A stretch of DNA of 64,000 bases, taken from contig JAKZAN010000005.1 of NCBI GenBank assembly GCA_023053545.1, forward strand, positions 11,284,001-11,348,000, given 5' to 3'. This stretch comes from Lepidurus packardi (Eukaryota > Arthropoda > Branchiopoda > Notostraca > Triopsidae). The translations under genes were made by a program, and so were the position numbers. The stretch's first letter is position 1. Each line of letters starts with the position of its first letter. The notes under the pieces are model-generated. The model saw only the letters and a list, made by a program, of their open reading frames with translations, made no database searches and was not told the origin of the DNA. Positions 1-11,779 of the stretch are shown one piece after another.

Positions 1-3000
1 ATTCGCACATGATAAGCTTCCTAGATGAAATTCGGAATTGGTCATGGCTTTAACCAAAAGGTTCAGTTGTGGTATTGAACAGCGCGACAGATTTAAGGAA
101 GGGTTGGTGTCTTCCCCGCCAGATGGACGTAATTCTTCATTTCTACCAACGCTCACTTCGTCGAATTTGTTTGCCAGTGACAACAACACCGCAATAGACT
201 TCGAATCAAGAGGCATGTCTTTAAGAATGTGAATATGGTGTTTGTTTGGCGGAAGCAGCAGAAGTTTCTCTTTGATGACTCCGAAAGCTGACGTTGTCAG
301 CCTTTCTGGTAGAACGGTTTCTAACTCGGAATATATCAAAGCTCGTGCGTTTGAATCCGAACCGACGTGTTGCCGGAAGTATATCTCGAGAAAAGACCAA
401 CGTTCTAGACATTCTGGGGGAAACTTGATGTCTTGAAAGGTGTTCAACACTACTGTCTTGCTGTCCATGTCAAAGAGGAACTGCGAAAGTTCTTCGAAGC
501 TGGTTTCTTTCCAAAAGAGATCCAGAAGAATATGTTCCGCGTCTTCCGTCTGATGAGCTTGACTCACGTAATACGCGGCAAGGAATTCGGCAGTAGTGCG
601 ATGAGGAACCCGGTAGTAGGTCATGTGAGCATTTCGCTTGTTAATCATATGGTAAGACTCTCCCGAGTCTTCCAGTAGCACTCCTGCATCTACCAGTTGA
701 GTAACTTTGGGGTGGTTTAGCTTGGCCATTTGGGGTGTTCCCGATAGTTGAAACAAGTTAAAGTACATGACATTTGTTTTCAAACCTTCAAGACACAACT
801 TTCCGAACTCTTTGAAATAGTCTTTGTGATCGTCAAGGAACCGTGACTTTAAGTAGTCCCAGTCCCATTCTGCCACAGGATCCACATTCGATTCAGTATC
901 CTCGACAGCCGATTCTGCTTTCTTGGTAGCAGAGCGGTACAGGTTGCGGTTGATCATGGCAAAGTAGAGACCGGACAGGGTTTCCGGTAGTTGGCGTTCC
1001 TGATACTCGCCAACCAAGCAACACAGCATTGCGCAAATCAACGGACATTTAGCCAAATTATTGTAAGGTCTGGTGTATAGTACTTTGCTTTCAAATTCTC
1101 TGAACTGCACTTGCGTAAGGCGTTTGCTTTTAGGTAGTGGTGGGTATCTCTCTTGGACATCTTTCAACTCGAGCAACATGGTTGGGTCAGATGTGAGATC
1201 CTCTTTTCTTATGTGGCCAGATTTGATTAAAATCTTGCTCACAGCTAACTTCATTTGATCGCTACTAAAGCCTTGTACCGCCAGAAGTAAAGCTTTCCCT
1301 TTGACTGAATCAGGCACGTGACCATATCTTGACGTAAGCACCACATGAGATCCACCCCATTTATCGCTCTTCATTATTTCGACTACGGCCCTCTTTGTGC
1401 AGACACTAGCCTCGTCGTACCCGTCCAAAATAATCAATATTTGTCCTGATTTGTTCCTCGCCAACGCATCCTTGAATGATATCACAGTCTTCTCGTCGTA
1501 GATGGATTCAATGTGGCTTTGGAGGTTGCTCTTATATTACGATTACATGAACAACGCATGTTAGCTTGCATAATAAGACCCTGTTAGATGAACTTACTTC
1601 ATTACCGATGTCGGCTAGTTTGACGACGTACAGTAGACGAATAGGATTCATGTAGCTTGCCTGAGCACACGAGTGTTTGTTACACCAATCCGATGCCAGT
1701 TTCAATGTCAGGGTGGTTTTTCCATAACCGGCGTCGCCTTCTATCAGGATGCGATAAGCGGCATGCTTAAAACGGATCTGGAAGGTGGGACAGTCATGGC
1801 GGTTTTGTGAACCTTAGTTTGAAGCAATACAAAATCACGATTCTAGGTTTCAATGTACTTGAGCATGCTGGAATAGCTTATTCAAAGAGAAAGTGATATC
1901 GTTATTGTGGTGGTTCATGGTCAATTTGGTATAGACTTGGTCAATGCTCCAAGTGTACTTCGGACACCAAGGCATTGTTGGTAGCCGGCACAGGGTATCC
2001 AAGTAGTAGTTCCTCACTAGATGGAACGAGGTGAGGTAGAATTTCTTATTGAAGCCTCGATTCAGCGTTTCCATTGTCTGCCCTTTATATTTAGGATGTT
2101 GACTTTTTTGCAGCCTGATGTCCCATTTCTGCAACCTGGTGTCAACCTATCAGTATATATGAGTTAAAATAAACCCAAAGGAAACGACAAACTTTGATTC
2201 AACTCAAGCTTCTTACTTCCAATAACATAGACACTAAGTCCTTGTGGAGGAACTCTTGAGGGTCTCTCAAAACGTTGCAGATTTCCTGTATAAAGAGAGA
2301 ACCGGCTTTCATGGATCTGAGAGATATGAAACCTAAAAAAAGACATATCTGTAGGGGTCTGGAGGCTTTTTTGTTTATGCTATGAGGAAGATTTACGTGG
2401 TACCGTTGAGTATACTACAAGTGTGTCGTTAAAGGGTCGGCATGTATTATCGGCAGGGGATGCGTGTCGAACTTTATCCGGATCCTGCCAGAAGATACTT
2501 TCATTTTCTGAAAGGACTTCTGAAAGTTTTTCTTTTTGCTCGTCTGTAAAATGTTCCAGTGTCCCCAGATTACCTCTACAAAACGTAAATTCAATTAACA
2601 ATCTCTGCCGCACTGAAACTTCTAGGCAAAGTGAGTCTATTCAAAGTGAATAAAGCGTAAGGTTATAGTGATTGCGACCCGAAAGATTCGAATTGAACCT
2701 GACCGACAGAAGTTAAAGAGGAAAATCTTGGGTTTGCCCTCCAAGGCACGAACGGTCTGGAATCTATCAATGATTGGTTGAGAGGCCATTTTTCTATTGT
2801 CTTCCGTTTGGAACAGGGAGCCCGTCCATTCGTTGCCTGAGACACCGTGACTCATGATGACCACAACAGTCGAATCAGTGCTGTCTTTCCCATGCAAAGG
2901 ATCTTGTATGAAGCTTTCCAACGCTGATTCCGTGTCCTAAAATTCAAACAATTACTCTGAAGTTAAGTATGTGCCGGAGTAAAACCCTACTTCGTAAGAT

Positions 3001-3244
3001 AAATTCTTGGGAATGCAAACACCGTAGCCCACATCTGTCAGCACCTTCGTTATATCTTTAACATCTTTTTCTGACCCTTCTCTATAAATTTGCTGTCCAA
3101 TAAATTCATAGTTGAGCACCAGGGCCAACCCACGCACTCTCCCCGGTCCGTTCCACAAGCATGGGTAGAACTGAATAACATAGTCAGTGAAATATACCAT
3201 CGTTTTGATTTGCGTACCTCATTTCCTTCTTCAGGGGCTGACAT
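1..3244 (-). CDS. Caspase-NACHT fusion protein, 3' end beyond window, frameshifted
   Basis: Eight exons reconstruct: 3244-3218, 3170-2991, 2936-2704, 2575-2397, 2332-2217, 2146-1859, 1777-1598 and 1530 to beyond 1, with introns of 47-128 bp. A short leader (MSAPEEGNE) leads into a caspase large subunit (RGLALVLNYEF; catalytic His in MSHGVSG). The Cys box NFCRG is split by a phase-2 intron between 2704 and 2575. The small subunit follows (YSTVP, ISLRSMKAGS) and ends in TLNRGFNKKFYLTS. It then runs straight into an NLR linker (MPWCPKYTWSIDQVYTKL) and a NACHT NTPase: P-loop EGDAGYGKTT, Walker B LIILDGYDEAS, sensor VVLTSRYG. The last exon stays open to base 1, as in the two NACHT genes at 34-44 kb. 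Near 2285-2300 the reading frame shifts: KAGSL should continue to IQEICNVL but two bases are missing. This is either a real pseudogenising lesion or a sequence error. Product: a STAND ATPase with its own caspase; substrate unknown. Confidence 0.8.
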
Positions 3245-3407
3245 GGTTCAATTTGCATCAAACGATCACTGTATTCTCAGATTTGTAGCTATGTATTTTG
3301 GGTCTGAACACGTTAAAGTTGTATTGGAACTTTGAGCTATCACACTGCTAATCTGCTAATGGAGAGATTGGTCCAATGATAAGAACAACGGCAGAACAGT
3401 CCTGCAT

Positions 3408-3473
3408 ACAGTCCAGAGCTACATATAGAACAGTCCAGAGCTACATATAGAACAGTCCAGAGCTACATATAGA
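3408..3473. repeat. 22-bp tandem repeat, three copies
   Basis: Three near-perfect copies of the unit acagtccagagctacatata (plus ga) lie just upstream of the caspase-NACHT start. A partial fourth copy precedes them. No coding potential is seen. Confidence 0.9.
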
Positions 3474-3954
3474 GCGCTCAGCGATTTGAAAGCTAAGCTC
3501 TGAGTTAAAACAAGTGCAAAATTAAAAAGATACACAAAACCTAAGAGCATGGTAAGAGTGGTTTCCGTTGCAAGCTACGGTATTTTTAACCAAAATATAC
3601 AAGAAAGGATGTTGCGGTATAATATAATCAACTTATCTACAGAAAAAAAATGGTTACTTGCTGTTATTTCATTGCTGCATTGCATAGCATTAGCATATTT
3701 GGCGTATACCTGAAATCAATCACACGCAAAACTACTTTGTAAACAATTTACATAACAAAATAGATTATTAGACAATTTTGTAGTATTGCAGAAAAGCGAC
3801 GTCAAATGGTGTGGGAGGCACGGTAAGACAACGAAAAGAGCGGAGAGAGACAAATGGAGTGAGAGAATGTTACTTCGTTGCAAGCTGTAGCCAAGCTGGG
3901 GTTGATACCGGTTGATACCAGTTGATACTGTAGCCAAGCTGGGGTTGGGGTCCA
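3474..3954. other. Gene-free stretch
   Basis: AT-rich DNA with no convincing exon on either strand. Near 3888-3950 there is a small direct repeat of gtagccaagctggggttg, with gttgatacc-type repeats between the two copies. Confidence 0.5.
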
Positions 3955-4106
3955 CTCTTCAAGTAGCATCTCCCATCTCGATGAGCGAACAACTTACAAC
4001 GACTATTCTCTTCAGAAATAGACGAGAATATGTTCTGTCTTATTGGCTGGTCCTTTGATTGTAACTTCTTGGCAGCTTGGACGAGATAGACCAGTAATAA
4101 TGACAA
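3955..4106 (-). pseudogene. PAN/Apple domain fragment
   Basis: The minus strand encodes NSRCKLFAHRDGRCYLKSG, which closely matches the core of the intact PAN gene 500 bp away (HSRCKFFTFRFGECYLKTG). The upstream part has a short hydrophobic start (MSLLLVYLVQA) but lacks the first conserved Cys region. The frame then runs into the local direct repeat and ends. It is read as a broken duplicate of the 4614-4931 gene, although an unseen exon structure is possible. Confidence 0.5.
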
Positions 4107-4613
4107 TACATGAAGAAGAGGTCAATCTTTTCAGTATCTACTGGTGCGAATAACAGTATTTGTTACGGGAGAAGAGACAAGCTTAAATTAGTTTTAAGTC
4201 TAACTAACAAATTCACCAAATGTTTAGTGGCAATATTGTGTATACATCCCAATATCAACCAATTTTACAACGTATTTATCCAAATTAAAATTGAAAAATA
4301 CGAATGGGGCGAGGGAATCGATTTAACGAAGAGACGAAAAGTAGACTTAAGGATTTAACGTACGAATCTTGACGTAAGACTTAAAAGTGGGGCTTGAATG
4401 TAAGACGTTTTGAAAACTGACATTTTGTATTGATTTGAGTGGTCGAATGAACCACATTGGTGCACAAGATTGTTTGTCGACTAAGGGTCAACTGAACGTG
4501 CTTTTAGCACTGGACTATTAGCACAGGGCTACTTTATATGTACTGTGCAAAGCATAGGAACGGGTTGGAACAAAAGTGTTCGTTACCAGCTGACTATTCT
4601 TATCAATTGCAAA
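4107..4613. other. Gene-free stretch
   Basis: No recognisable exon, RNA gene or repeat. An 82-codon plus-strand ORF here has no similarity I can name and an AT-driven composition. Confidence 0.5.
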
Positions 4614-4931
4614 TTAGTCGACACGAGATTTGGCAAAGCCACAGATGGATTTCTCATTAAAGATCGGGGTGATATCGGAACCAGATCCAGTCTTCAAGTA
4701 GCATTCCCCAAAGCGGAAGGTGAAAAACTTGCAACGGCTATGGGCGAGGCAGAGTTCTCCGCAATGTACATCAAAACCTAGCTTGCGTTCGATAGTCTTG
4801 TACTCCGGGTCCGGGAATTCGCACGTATAGTTCCAACTGACCTGGCTGTTTGTACGAGTATGCCAAGAATGAACCACTACGGCTGCCATCAGCAGGAAGA
4901 AAACACTAAGCGATGAAGATACCATGTTCAT
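4614..4931 (-). CDS. Small secreted PAN/Apple-domain protein
   Basis: A single-exon ORF of about 105 residues. From MNMVSSSLSV it starts with a hydrophobic signal peptide (VFFLLMAAVVVHSW). A single PAN/Apple-like module follows: Cys near YTCEF, the helix CGELCLAHSRCKFFTF and the strand pair GECYLKTG, with a last Cys in SICGF. I chose this Met over one 57 bases upstream because it puts the signal peptide at the N terminus. A TATA-like stretch (4963-4970) lies only about 35 bp upstream, so the 5' leader would be very short or transcription starts elsewhere. PAN modules bind proteins or carbohydrates outside cells; the ligand is unknown. A fragment of the same family lies at 3955-4106. Confidence 0.7.
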   Translation of the reverse strand: MNMVSSSLSVFFLLMAAVVVHSWHTRTNSQVSWNYTCEFPDPEYKTIERKLGFDVHCGELCLAHSRCKFFTFRFGECYLKTGSGSDITPIFNEKSICGFAKSRVD

Positions 4932-5528
4932 TGTTGGTGGACTTGAGGAGTGGATCAGAAACCTATATAAAAAGTGAAAAGAATCCAAGCATTATACGTT
5001 CTGCCCAAGAAGATCAAACATTTTCAAGCATTCTAGTATATATCGCTTTGTTTTAGTTAAAAAAAAATCTTCAAGAAAACTTACTGTTCAACAAGAGTTA
5101 TGTAAGCTGCTTCAATCAGGAGACGATGAGTACCATATAGAGGATGGAAAAGGTCTGTTGTACTACTGACAGTCCCAAGCTCCATTTATAGGTCCTCTCC
5201 TGATGATATCTTATCCCAGGAATCAAAGGATGCTGAAATACAACGCGAGATTTCCCGTTCTTGTTTTTGCGTTGGGAACTTGTTCCTCAATTCGATTTAT
5301 CCCAATGCCCCAAGAAGGGCAAACAAGCTGGATTGTCCATTTTCTTTTTTCATTTAGGAGATAAAGAGGAAGTACCAGAAAATAACTAGTTTAGCAAAAA
5401 ATCCCCGCTTGCGCTCGTAAACTCTCAGATCAGCTTCTTTTTCTGTTGGTTTCTAGACTAGCAACGACAGCTAACGGGGGCCAACCGTTACATGCAGGCT
5501 ATACTGATTCGAGGCTTAACCATAGGGT

Positions 5529-5546
5529 TGAAAGCTCGAGCTTTCA
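5529..5546. repeat. 18-bp perfect palindrome
   Basis: tgaaagctc followed directly by its reverse complement gagctttca, with no spacer. It lies 14 bp from a larger perfect palindrome. Confidence 0.9.
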
Positions 5547-5560
5547 GTACTGAGCGATAC

Positions 5561-5600
5561 AAACCTGTGGCTTTCTAGGATCCTAGAAAGCCACAGGTTT
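5561..5600. repeat. 40-bp perfect spacerless palindrome
   Basis: The 20-base arm aaacctgtggctttctagga is followed immediately by its exact reverse complement, with the centre between 5580 and 5581. The symmetry stops exactly at 5560/5601. There is no coding context. Confidence 0.95.
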
Positions 5601-6788
5601 CTAGGCAAACAGGCAACAGAGAAGTGAAAGCATTTGAAACGGCGGTTTCCGACTCACATTGTTTTTATTCTTCTATATTTGTGAAACCATATGCGACTTT
5701 CATTTGTTGAACGTAGTTAGAACGTGTCAACTACCCGGTTCAATGATGTGTGTTACACGTGATGTATAGTGATGCACGCCCTTCGTTACCATTACGGATG
5801 ATCGATACAATTGTGGATCCGAGCAATACCACGTACGGTCCAGTTGGTAGGCACAGCAGTGAAAACTAGTGGCGTATGTTGCCCTGCTTTTTCTGGCCGG
5901 ATTGCTTTTTACATTTACTAGTATCGTGTTAGTTTAACGACATTTACTGTCCGGAGTTATTCTCTGTATATAAAAAGAAGTAATGTAATAAAATTCAGCT
6001 TCCAATTTTCTCCTTGAGAAAATTTTCTCCTTGGTTTCAAAACGGATTCCATTAATTGGTACAAAATTTTAGTATTGCAAACTACTTGGCTATGATTCAC
6101 AAAGAAATTTATGCTTTTAAAAGCTTTATTTGTTCCAGGAGCTGTCTTGAGTTTGTGTAGCCCATAGGAGAAATAAGTGAAAACCAGATATTGTACAGTT
6201 TGTCGTCAATGCGTTCAATTCGCTTTGCCTAAATTCGAAATTTTTATTCTCGGAAGGTTTTCGTACCAAAACCAATACGGTCTGGAAACTGTCGTGCCCT
6301 AGACATTATTTTTGTGTGCTTTTTATGAAAAAAAAATCATGCCAAGTTGAGTGCGTGGTAATCAATTATCCTGCCTTCCGATTTATGCGCAGAAGCAATA
6401 CACGCTCATATGAACTCAAGCAAAGCACTGCGCGTCATCTCGCGGCAACTTGTGTGCAACAAGCTAAGCTATACGGGAGCCTTAAATTGTCCCTTTAAAA
6501 TTTTTGGTTAAAAATTCACTTGAATACTAAGGTATTCTGCACTTTGGCTTGAAAATTATAAAGTCTGCTAATGGTAATTGCTCTTTATTCAGGTTTCCTA
6601 TTTCTTTGAAGTCTATACGGTATTACTTTATCACATCAATGAAAAACGCATTCCACACCAATGCTACTGGCTATTGGCTACTTGCTACGGGCTACATTAA
6701 TTCGTGATTCCTAATAACGCTTAACAACAATGATGCAAGCTACATAGGCTGATAAAAAATTGATTCCGCAAGGGAAATTCTTTCCATT

Positions 6789-8838
6789 TCAGCGCGGAAT
6801 CAGACGTACAATCAACGGATCTCGACTGCGCAAGATCATTTGGGTGTTCAGCACGACCTCCGAGGGAGCAATATCGGTTTCTAGACGATAGTGCCGGACG
6901 ACCGATGTCACCAGAATCTTTTCTTCCAGATTGGCGAACCTTTGCGCTAAATTTCAAAGGAATCATTGAAGTAAGCTTGTCAACGCTTTTCTATGTTGCA
7001 TTTATTTACCGATGCAATTTCGGGGACCAGCACTGAAGGGAATGTAGGCGTATGGATGAGGACCAGGCAACGCCCGGGGCAAAAAGCGTTCCGGTCGGAA
7101 ACTCCAGGGTTCTGGGAAGTACTTGGGATCACGGTGCATGGCGTATATAAGGATCATTGCTACAGAACCCTTCTTCGCCAAGGTATCGCCTAGTACAAAA
7201 TGAAGCGCATTATTAAAACATTAAAACAACAAAAAAATAGAAAGAAAAACCGAGTTGAACGTCTTCAGTAAGAGCCCGTGACAAGGAAGGCACACTGGGA
7301 TAGAGTCGCAACCCTTCTTTGAGGCAACATTCCAAGTATGGTAGTTCTCCCATGTCTTCCATACCAAACATTCGATCAGATTGGCCAAAATACTCTTCAA
7401 GCTCTTCGTACAACCGCTCTTGGGCCTCAGGATTGGTCGCTAAGGCGTAAAGCAAGAAACTGCTCGACACTGCCATGGTATCGTGTCCCTAATTTTTTTA
7501 GCTGGAAATAAAGACGCTTTAAACATTGCATAGTGTACAAACTTACGCCGTACATGAAAGTATTGACTTCGTCGCGCACGTCAATGAAAGAAAGTTCTCC
7601 TGTCGCCAGCTTCTCAAGCAGCAAATCCAAAAGAGCTACGCGATTTTCTAAGTAAATAGCGAGCCTATAAGTTGTTCCGTTGTGGCTTTAATTAATTATC
7701 TTTAATACTCGTTAGCAAGTCGCTATCAACAATTTCATCCAGTTTCTTTGAATCAGAACCTTGGATACGATCCCTTATTACGCGTTCTGCGTACTTGTTA
7801 ACGCATTCCACAAGTTTCTGTTGCTCCCGCCCCAAAGAAGTACGGTAGAAGAACAAATTGGGCCAAAGCCAAGGTCGAAACATGCGGCACTGCAGAATGT
7901 GTGTTAATCTGAGGTATATAAAGGTTAGAAAAAGTCTTACTACTCAAAATTAAGTTTCTGAAAACTGACTTACTGTACAATAGATTGTACGTATTCGGAC
8001 TTGGGTTGTTCCTGCGCCTTGACGTCCACGCCCATGGCCGTTTCTATCAGCATGATTAGAGGAATTAACCAAATCTAGAGTTGAATACTAAGTTTTGCGT
8101 ACGTACGGGCTACAATGTCTAAAGTACAACGCGAGATGCTGTCATAGATGTCAAAAGTATTGTTTTGCTGCCTTTGGATCTGGTCGCCCATGATTTGGAT
8201 CATCAGAGCAACCTTCTCTTGCATGATGGGCACAAAGTTTTCTAGTATCTTGACATTGAATGCTGGAGTCAACATTCGTCGTTTGGATTTCCATAGAGCT
8301 CCTATTAAATAAATAATCCTAAAGGTAATTCTTTTTGTTTTGCACTGGCTGCCCATTTCGAATCAAGTTATTATTTCGTTCTTTAGTGAGTTACATTGTT
8401 ACCTTGACTACTTTCCAGACCCGTCCCCAGCCAGTCTTTAAAGATAATAGGGATTTCCAGACTCTTTGTGATAAGCTTGGAGCTGCTGAGAATAACTTGA
8501 ATCGCTTCTGGATCGGATATAGCCACGTATGGCAAAGGTCCTACCCAAAACTGGTAGATCCTTCCGTACTTTTCAGGCCACGTCTTTTGGATCAATTGAA
8601 GTAATTCTTTTCAAGGAAGAAAGCGAACAAGTAGACAAATAAAGCGTAATGATTTATTTACGATCATTTACTTACGATCATTTTCAACATTTAGGTGCCA
8701 CAGATTACCAATTAAAGGTAGAGACAGAGGTCCAAGTATTGCCTTGGAAGATTGTGATGGTTTTCGGTAACTTTGCACGTACAAATACCAAGCAAAGATC
8801 AGACAAAGAAGTACAACCACTACAGTAAAAGCAAACAT
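6789..8838 (-). CDS. Cytochrome P450, CYP4-like (copy A)
   Basis: A multi-exon CYP4-family monooxygenase, expected to sit in the ER membrane and use haem with NADPH-P450 reductase to hydroxylate lipids or xenobiotics. Exon 1 gives the membrane anchor ([20 protein letters not shown]) and a proline-rich hinge. Further exons give WRK-type MLTPAF, the CYP4 ETAMG motif, the I-helix [10 protein letters not shown], the K-helix EGLRLYPS (ExxR), PERF (FRPERFLP) and the haem loop FSAGPRNC. Exon 7647-onward follows a very short intron at 7708-7648. The haem-loop intron uses acceptor TTTAG near 6947, giving [12 protein letters not shown], and the protein ends LIPR at the TGA at 6789. Against copy B, the I-helix has DTM for DTT and the haem loop CIA for CIG. 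Both are tolerated in P450s. Coding appears intact. Confidence 0.85.
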
Positions 8839-9719
8839 ATTTGAATTAAGTTTATGGTTTTGCTTCTAAACTTTTATTGTTTGAATGTGTTGACCACTCA
8901 AGGGATGTCTTTTGACTATTGAGTTCTCCAATCTAAGTTTCTTTCTCCAGCCAGCGAGTTTCGAAATTGTCTGAAAATTGAGGATTGTTTACCCATCTTT
9001 GTTAGCCTATTTATTTAATGATAAGAACCCAGAGTTTTCTAGGAACCGAGGAAACCCTTGTTTACCTCTGAACTTCATTTGGCTCCTAGGAACTCATACA
9101 TATTGTGAAAATGAACCTAAAGTAATGAAGAGTAATACCGAGAAGACTTTTCTTAATTACTTGTATTATAATAAAGCTAATTCATCCTTTCTATAATTGA
9201 TTCCTTTATAAATTTTTAGAACGAACACATTACGCATGTATTTATTGTTCTCACCTTAAAGCAATCAAATTTCATTTCCAGTACTAAATCATCAAAAATA
9301 ATAAATACAAGCACAAACTGCTTATTTATTATCTATTCTCATGTACAGATTATGATATATGATCCATTTTTTGCCAAGTAATTAAATGTTGGATGCCATT
9401 GTTTTCCTTCTTGTTCAGCGTAGCAACAGCCGCGCTCGTTTTGCACCTCCCAACTTCAACTTAGACTAGCCAAGCTTCCTTGCTTTACGCTGATAAGCGT
9501 TCGTTCTAGCCTAAAATCTGAAAGTTCACGCAAGTCAAATTGGGAAGTCTTTGTTCCAAAATGAAAGCGTATGAGCATAAGTTTCCAATTGTTCCACTCG
9601 CTACTACTAATGGTATTGCTACGGCCTACATTAATTCATGATACCTAATAACGCTCACAACAACGCTACAAGTTATTAGGTTGACAAAAAATGGATTCCG
9701 CTAGGGAAATATTTCCATT
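8839..9719. other. Intergenic between the two P450 genes
   Basis: The first ~350 bp upstream of copy A align by eye with the DNA upstream of copy B (11780-12080), including gttctccaatctaag / gttctccacgtcaag. The duplication therefore took the promoter with it. The remainder is AT-rich, with no exon seen. Confidence 0.55.
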
Positions 9720-11779
9720 TTAGCGCGGAATCAAACGTACAATCAGCGGATCTCGACTGCGTAAGATCATTTCGGTGTTCAGCACGACCTCCGAGGGAGC
9801 AATATCGGTTTCTAGACGATAGTGCCGGACGACCGATGTCACCAGAATCTTTTCTTCCAAATTGGCGAACCTTTGCCCTAAATTTCAAAGGAATCATTGA
9901 AGAAAGCTTGTCAACGCTTTTCTATGTTGCAATTCTTTACCGATGCAATTTCGGGGACCAGCACTGAAGGGAATGTAGGCGTATGGATGACGACCAGGAG
10001 ACGCCCGGGGCAAAAAGCGTTCCGGTCGGAAACTCCAGGGATCTGGGAAGTACTCCGGATCGTGGTGCATGGCGTATATAAGGATCACTACTACAGAACC
10101 CTTCTTCGCCAAGGTATCGCCTAGTACAAAATGAAGCGCATTATTAACACATTAAACAACAAAAATAAATAGAAGGAAAGACCGAATTGAACGTCTTCAG
10201 TAAGAGCCCGTGATATGGAAGGAACAGTACTATAGAGTCGCAGCCCTTCTTTGAGGCAGCATTCCAAGTAGGTTAGTTCTCCCATGTCTTCCATACCAAA
10301 CATCCGATCAGATTGGCCAAAATACTCTTCAAGCTCTTCGTACAAACGCTCTTGGGCCTCAGGATTGGTCGCTAAGGCGTAAAGCAAGAAACTGCTCGAC
10401 ACTCCCGTGGTATCGTGTCCCTATTTTTTTTACTAGAAGTAAACGACTTAAGTTCTATTTTATAGTCTGCAAACTTACGCCGAACATGAAAGTATTGACT
10501 TCATCGGACATGTCAGCCAAAGTGAGTTCCCCTGTTCCCAGCTTGTCAAGCAGCAAATCCAAAAGAGCTACGCGATTTTCTAAGCAAATAACGAGCCTAC
10601 AAGTTGTTCCGTACGTTGTGGCGTTAATTTATTATCTTTAATACTAGGCGTGAAGTTGCTATCAACAATTTCATCTAAGCTCGTTGAGTCAGAACATTGG
10701 ATACGATCCTTTATTACGCGTTCTGCATATTTGTGAACGCATTCCAGAAGTTGCTGTTGCTCCCGTCCCAATGATGTACGGTAGAAGAAGACATTGGGCC
10801 AAAGCCAAGGTCGAAACTGTCGGTACTGCACAATGTGCGTTAACCTGAAGGTAGAAAAAGGTAAGTTGTACACTTAAAACTAAGTGCCTCAAAACTGACT
10901 TACCGTACAACAGATTGTACGTATTCGGAATTGGGTTGTTCCTGCGCCTTGACGTCAACGCCCATGGCCGTTTCTATCAGCATGATTAGAGGAATTAACC
11001 AAATCTAGAGTTGAATACTAAGTTTCGCGTACGTACGGGCCACGATGTCTAAAGTACAGCGCGAGATGCTGTCATAGATGTCAAAACTATTATTTTGCTG
11101 CCTTTCGATCTGGTCGTCCAGGATTTGGATCATCAGAGCAACCTTCTCTTGCATGATGGGTACAAAGTTTTCTAATATCTTGGCGTGGAATGCTGGGGTC
11201 AACATTCGTCGTCTGGATTTCCATAGAGCTCCTATTAATAAACAAATCCTAAAAGTATTTATTTTTGTTTTGCACGACTACTCAAAATGACATGGTTGCG
11301 CACTTTTTATTTAGTTATTTTATTTTTAGCGAGTTACTTGTTATACCTGGAGTAGTAGCCACACTCGTCCCCAGCCAGTCTTTAAAGACAAGAAAGAAGT
11401 CCCGACTCTTTGTGATCAGCTTAGAGCTGCTGAGAATGACTTGAATCGCTTCCGGATTGGATATAGCCACATATGGCAAAGGTCCCACCCAAAACTGAAA
11501 AATCCTTCCGTACTTTTCAGGCCACGTCTTGTGCAGCAATTGAAGCAAGCCTTTCCAAAGAAGAAAGCAATCAGGTAGGCAAAGAACGCTTTACGATTTA
11601 TGGTTAATTTGCTTACCATCATTCTCAACATTAAGGTGCCACAGATTCCCAATTAACGGTAGAGGCAGAGGTCCAGGTATTGCCTTGGAAGATTGTGATG
11701 GTTTTCGGTAACTTTGCACGTACAAATACCAAGCAAAGATCAGACCAAGAAGGACAACCACTACAGTTAAAGCAAACAT
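9720..11779 (-). CDS. Cytochrome P450, CYP4-like (copy B)
   Basis: The tandem paralogue of the 6789-8838 gene, with the same exon order and most exons nearly identical. The anchor is [20 protein letters not shown] and the hinge [14 protein letters not shown]. The I-helix shows the canonical [10 protein letters not shown]. The K-helix is [11 protein letters not shown] and the haem signature [10 protein letters not shown], joined by a phase-1 intron to QRFANLEEK. The protein ends LIPR with a TAA at 9720. The short intron before [10 protein letters not shown] (donor GTATTA) is conserved in both copies. The most divergent parts are the B-C region after exon 2 ([11 protein letters not shown] against [11 protein letters not shown]) and the SRS-like segment around TPK, which suggests changed substrate range. 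Function is inferred from the family only. Confidence 0.87.

Larger units (their letters stand above)
4932..6788. other. 1.9-kb gene-free stretch with palindromes
   Basis: No convincing exon. A 60-codon plus-strand ORF at 6316-6498 has no family features. The notable content is the pair of perfect palindromes at 5529-5546 and 5561-5600. Confidence 0.6.

Noticed and set aside
2637-2704. Reading the caspase Cys box as CRSG by continuing the exon
   Set aside because: A GT donor after TGT CG and an acceptor before A GGT restore the canonical CRG and the correct downstream frame.
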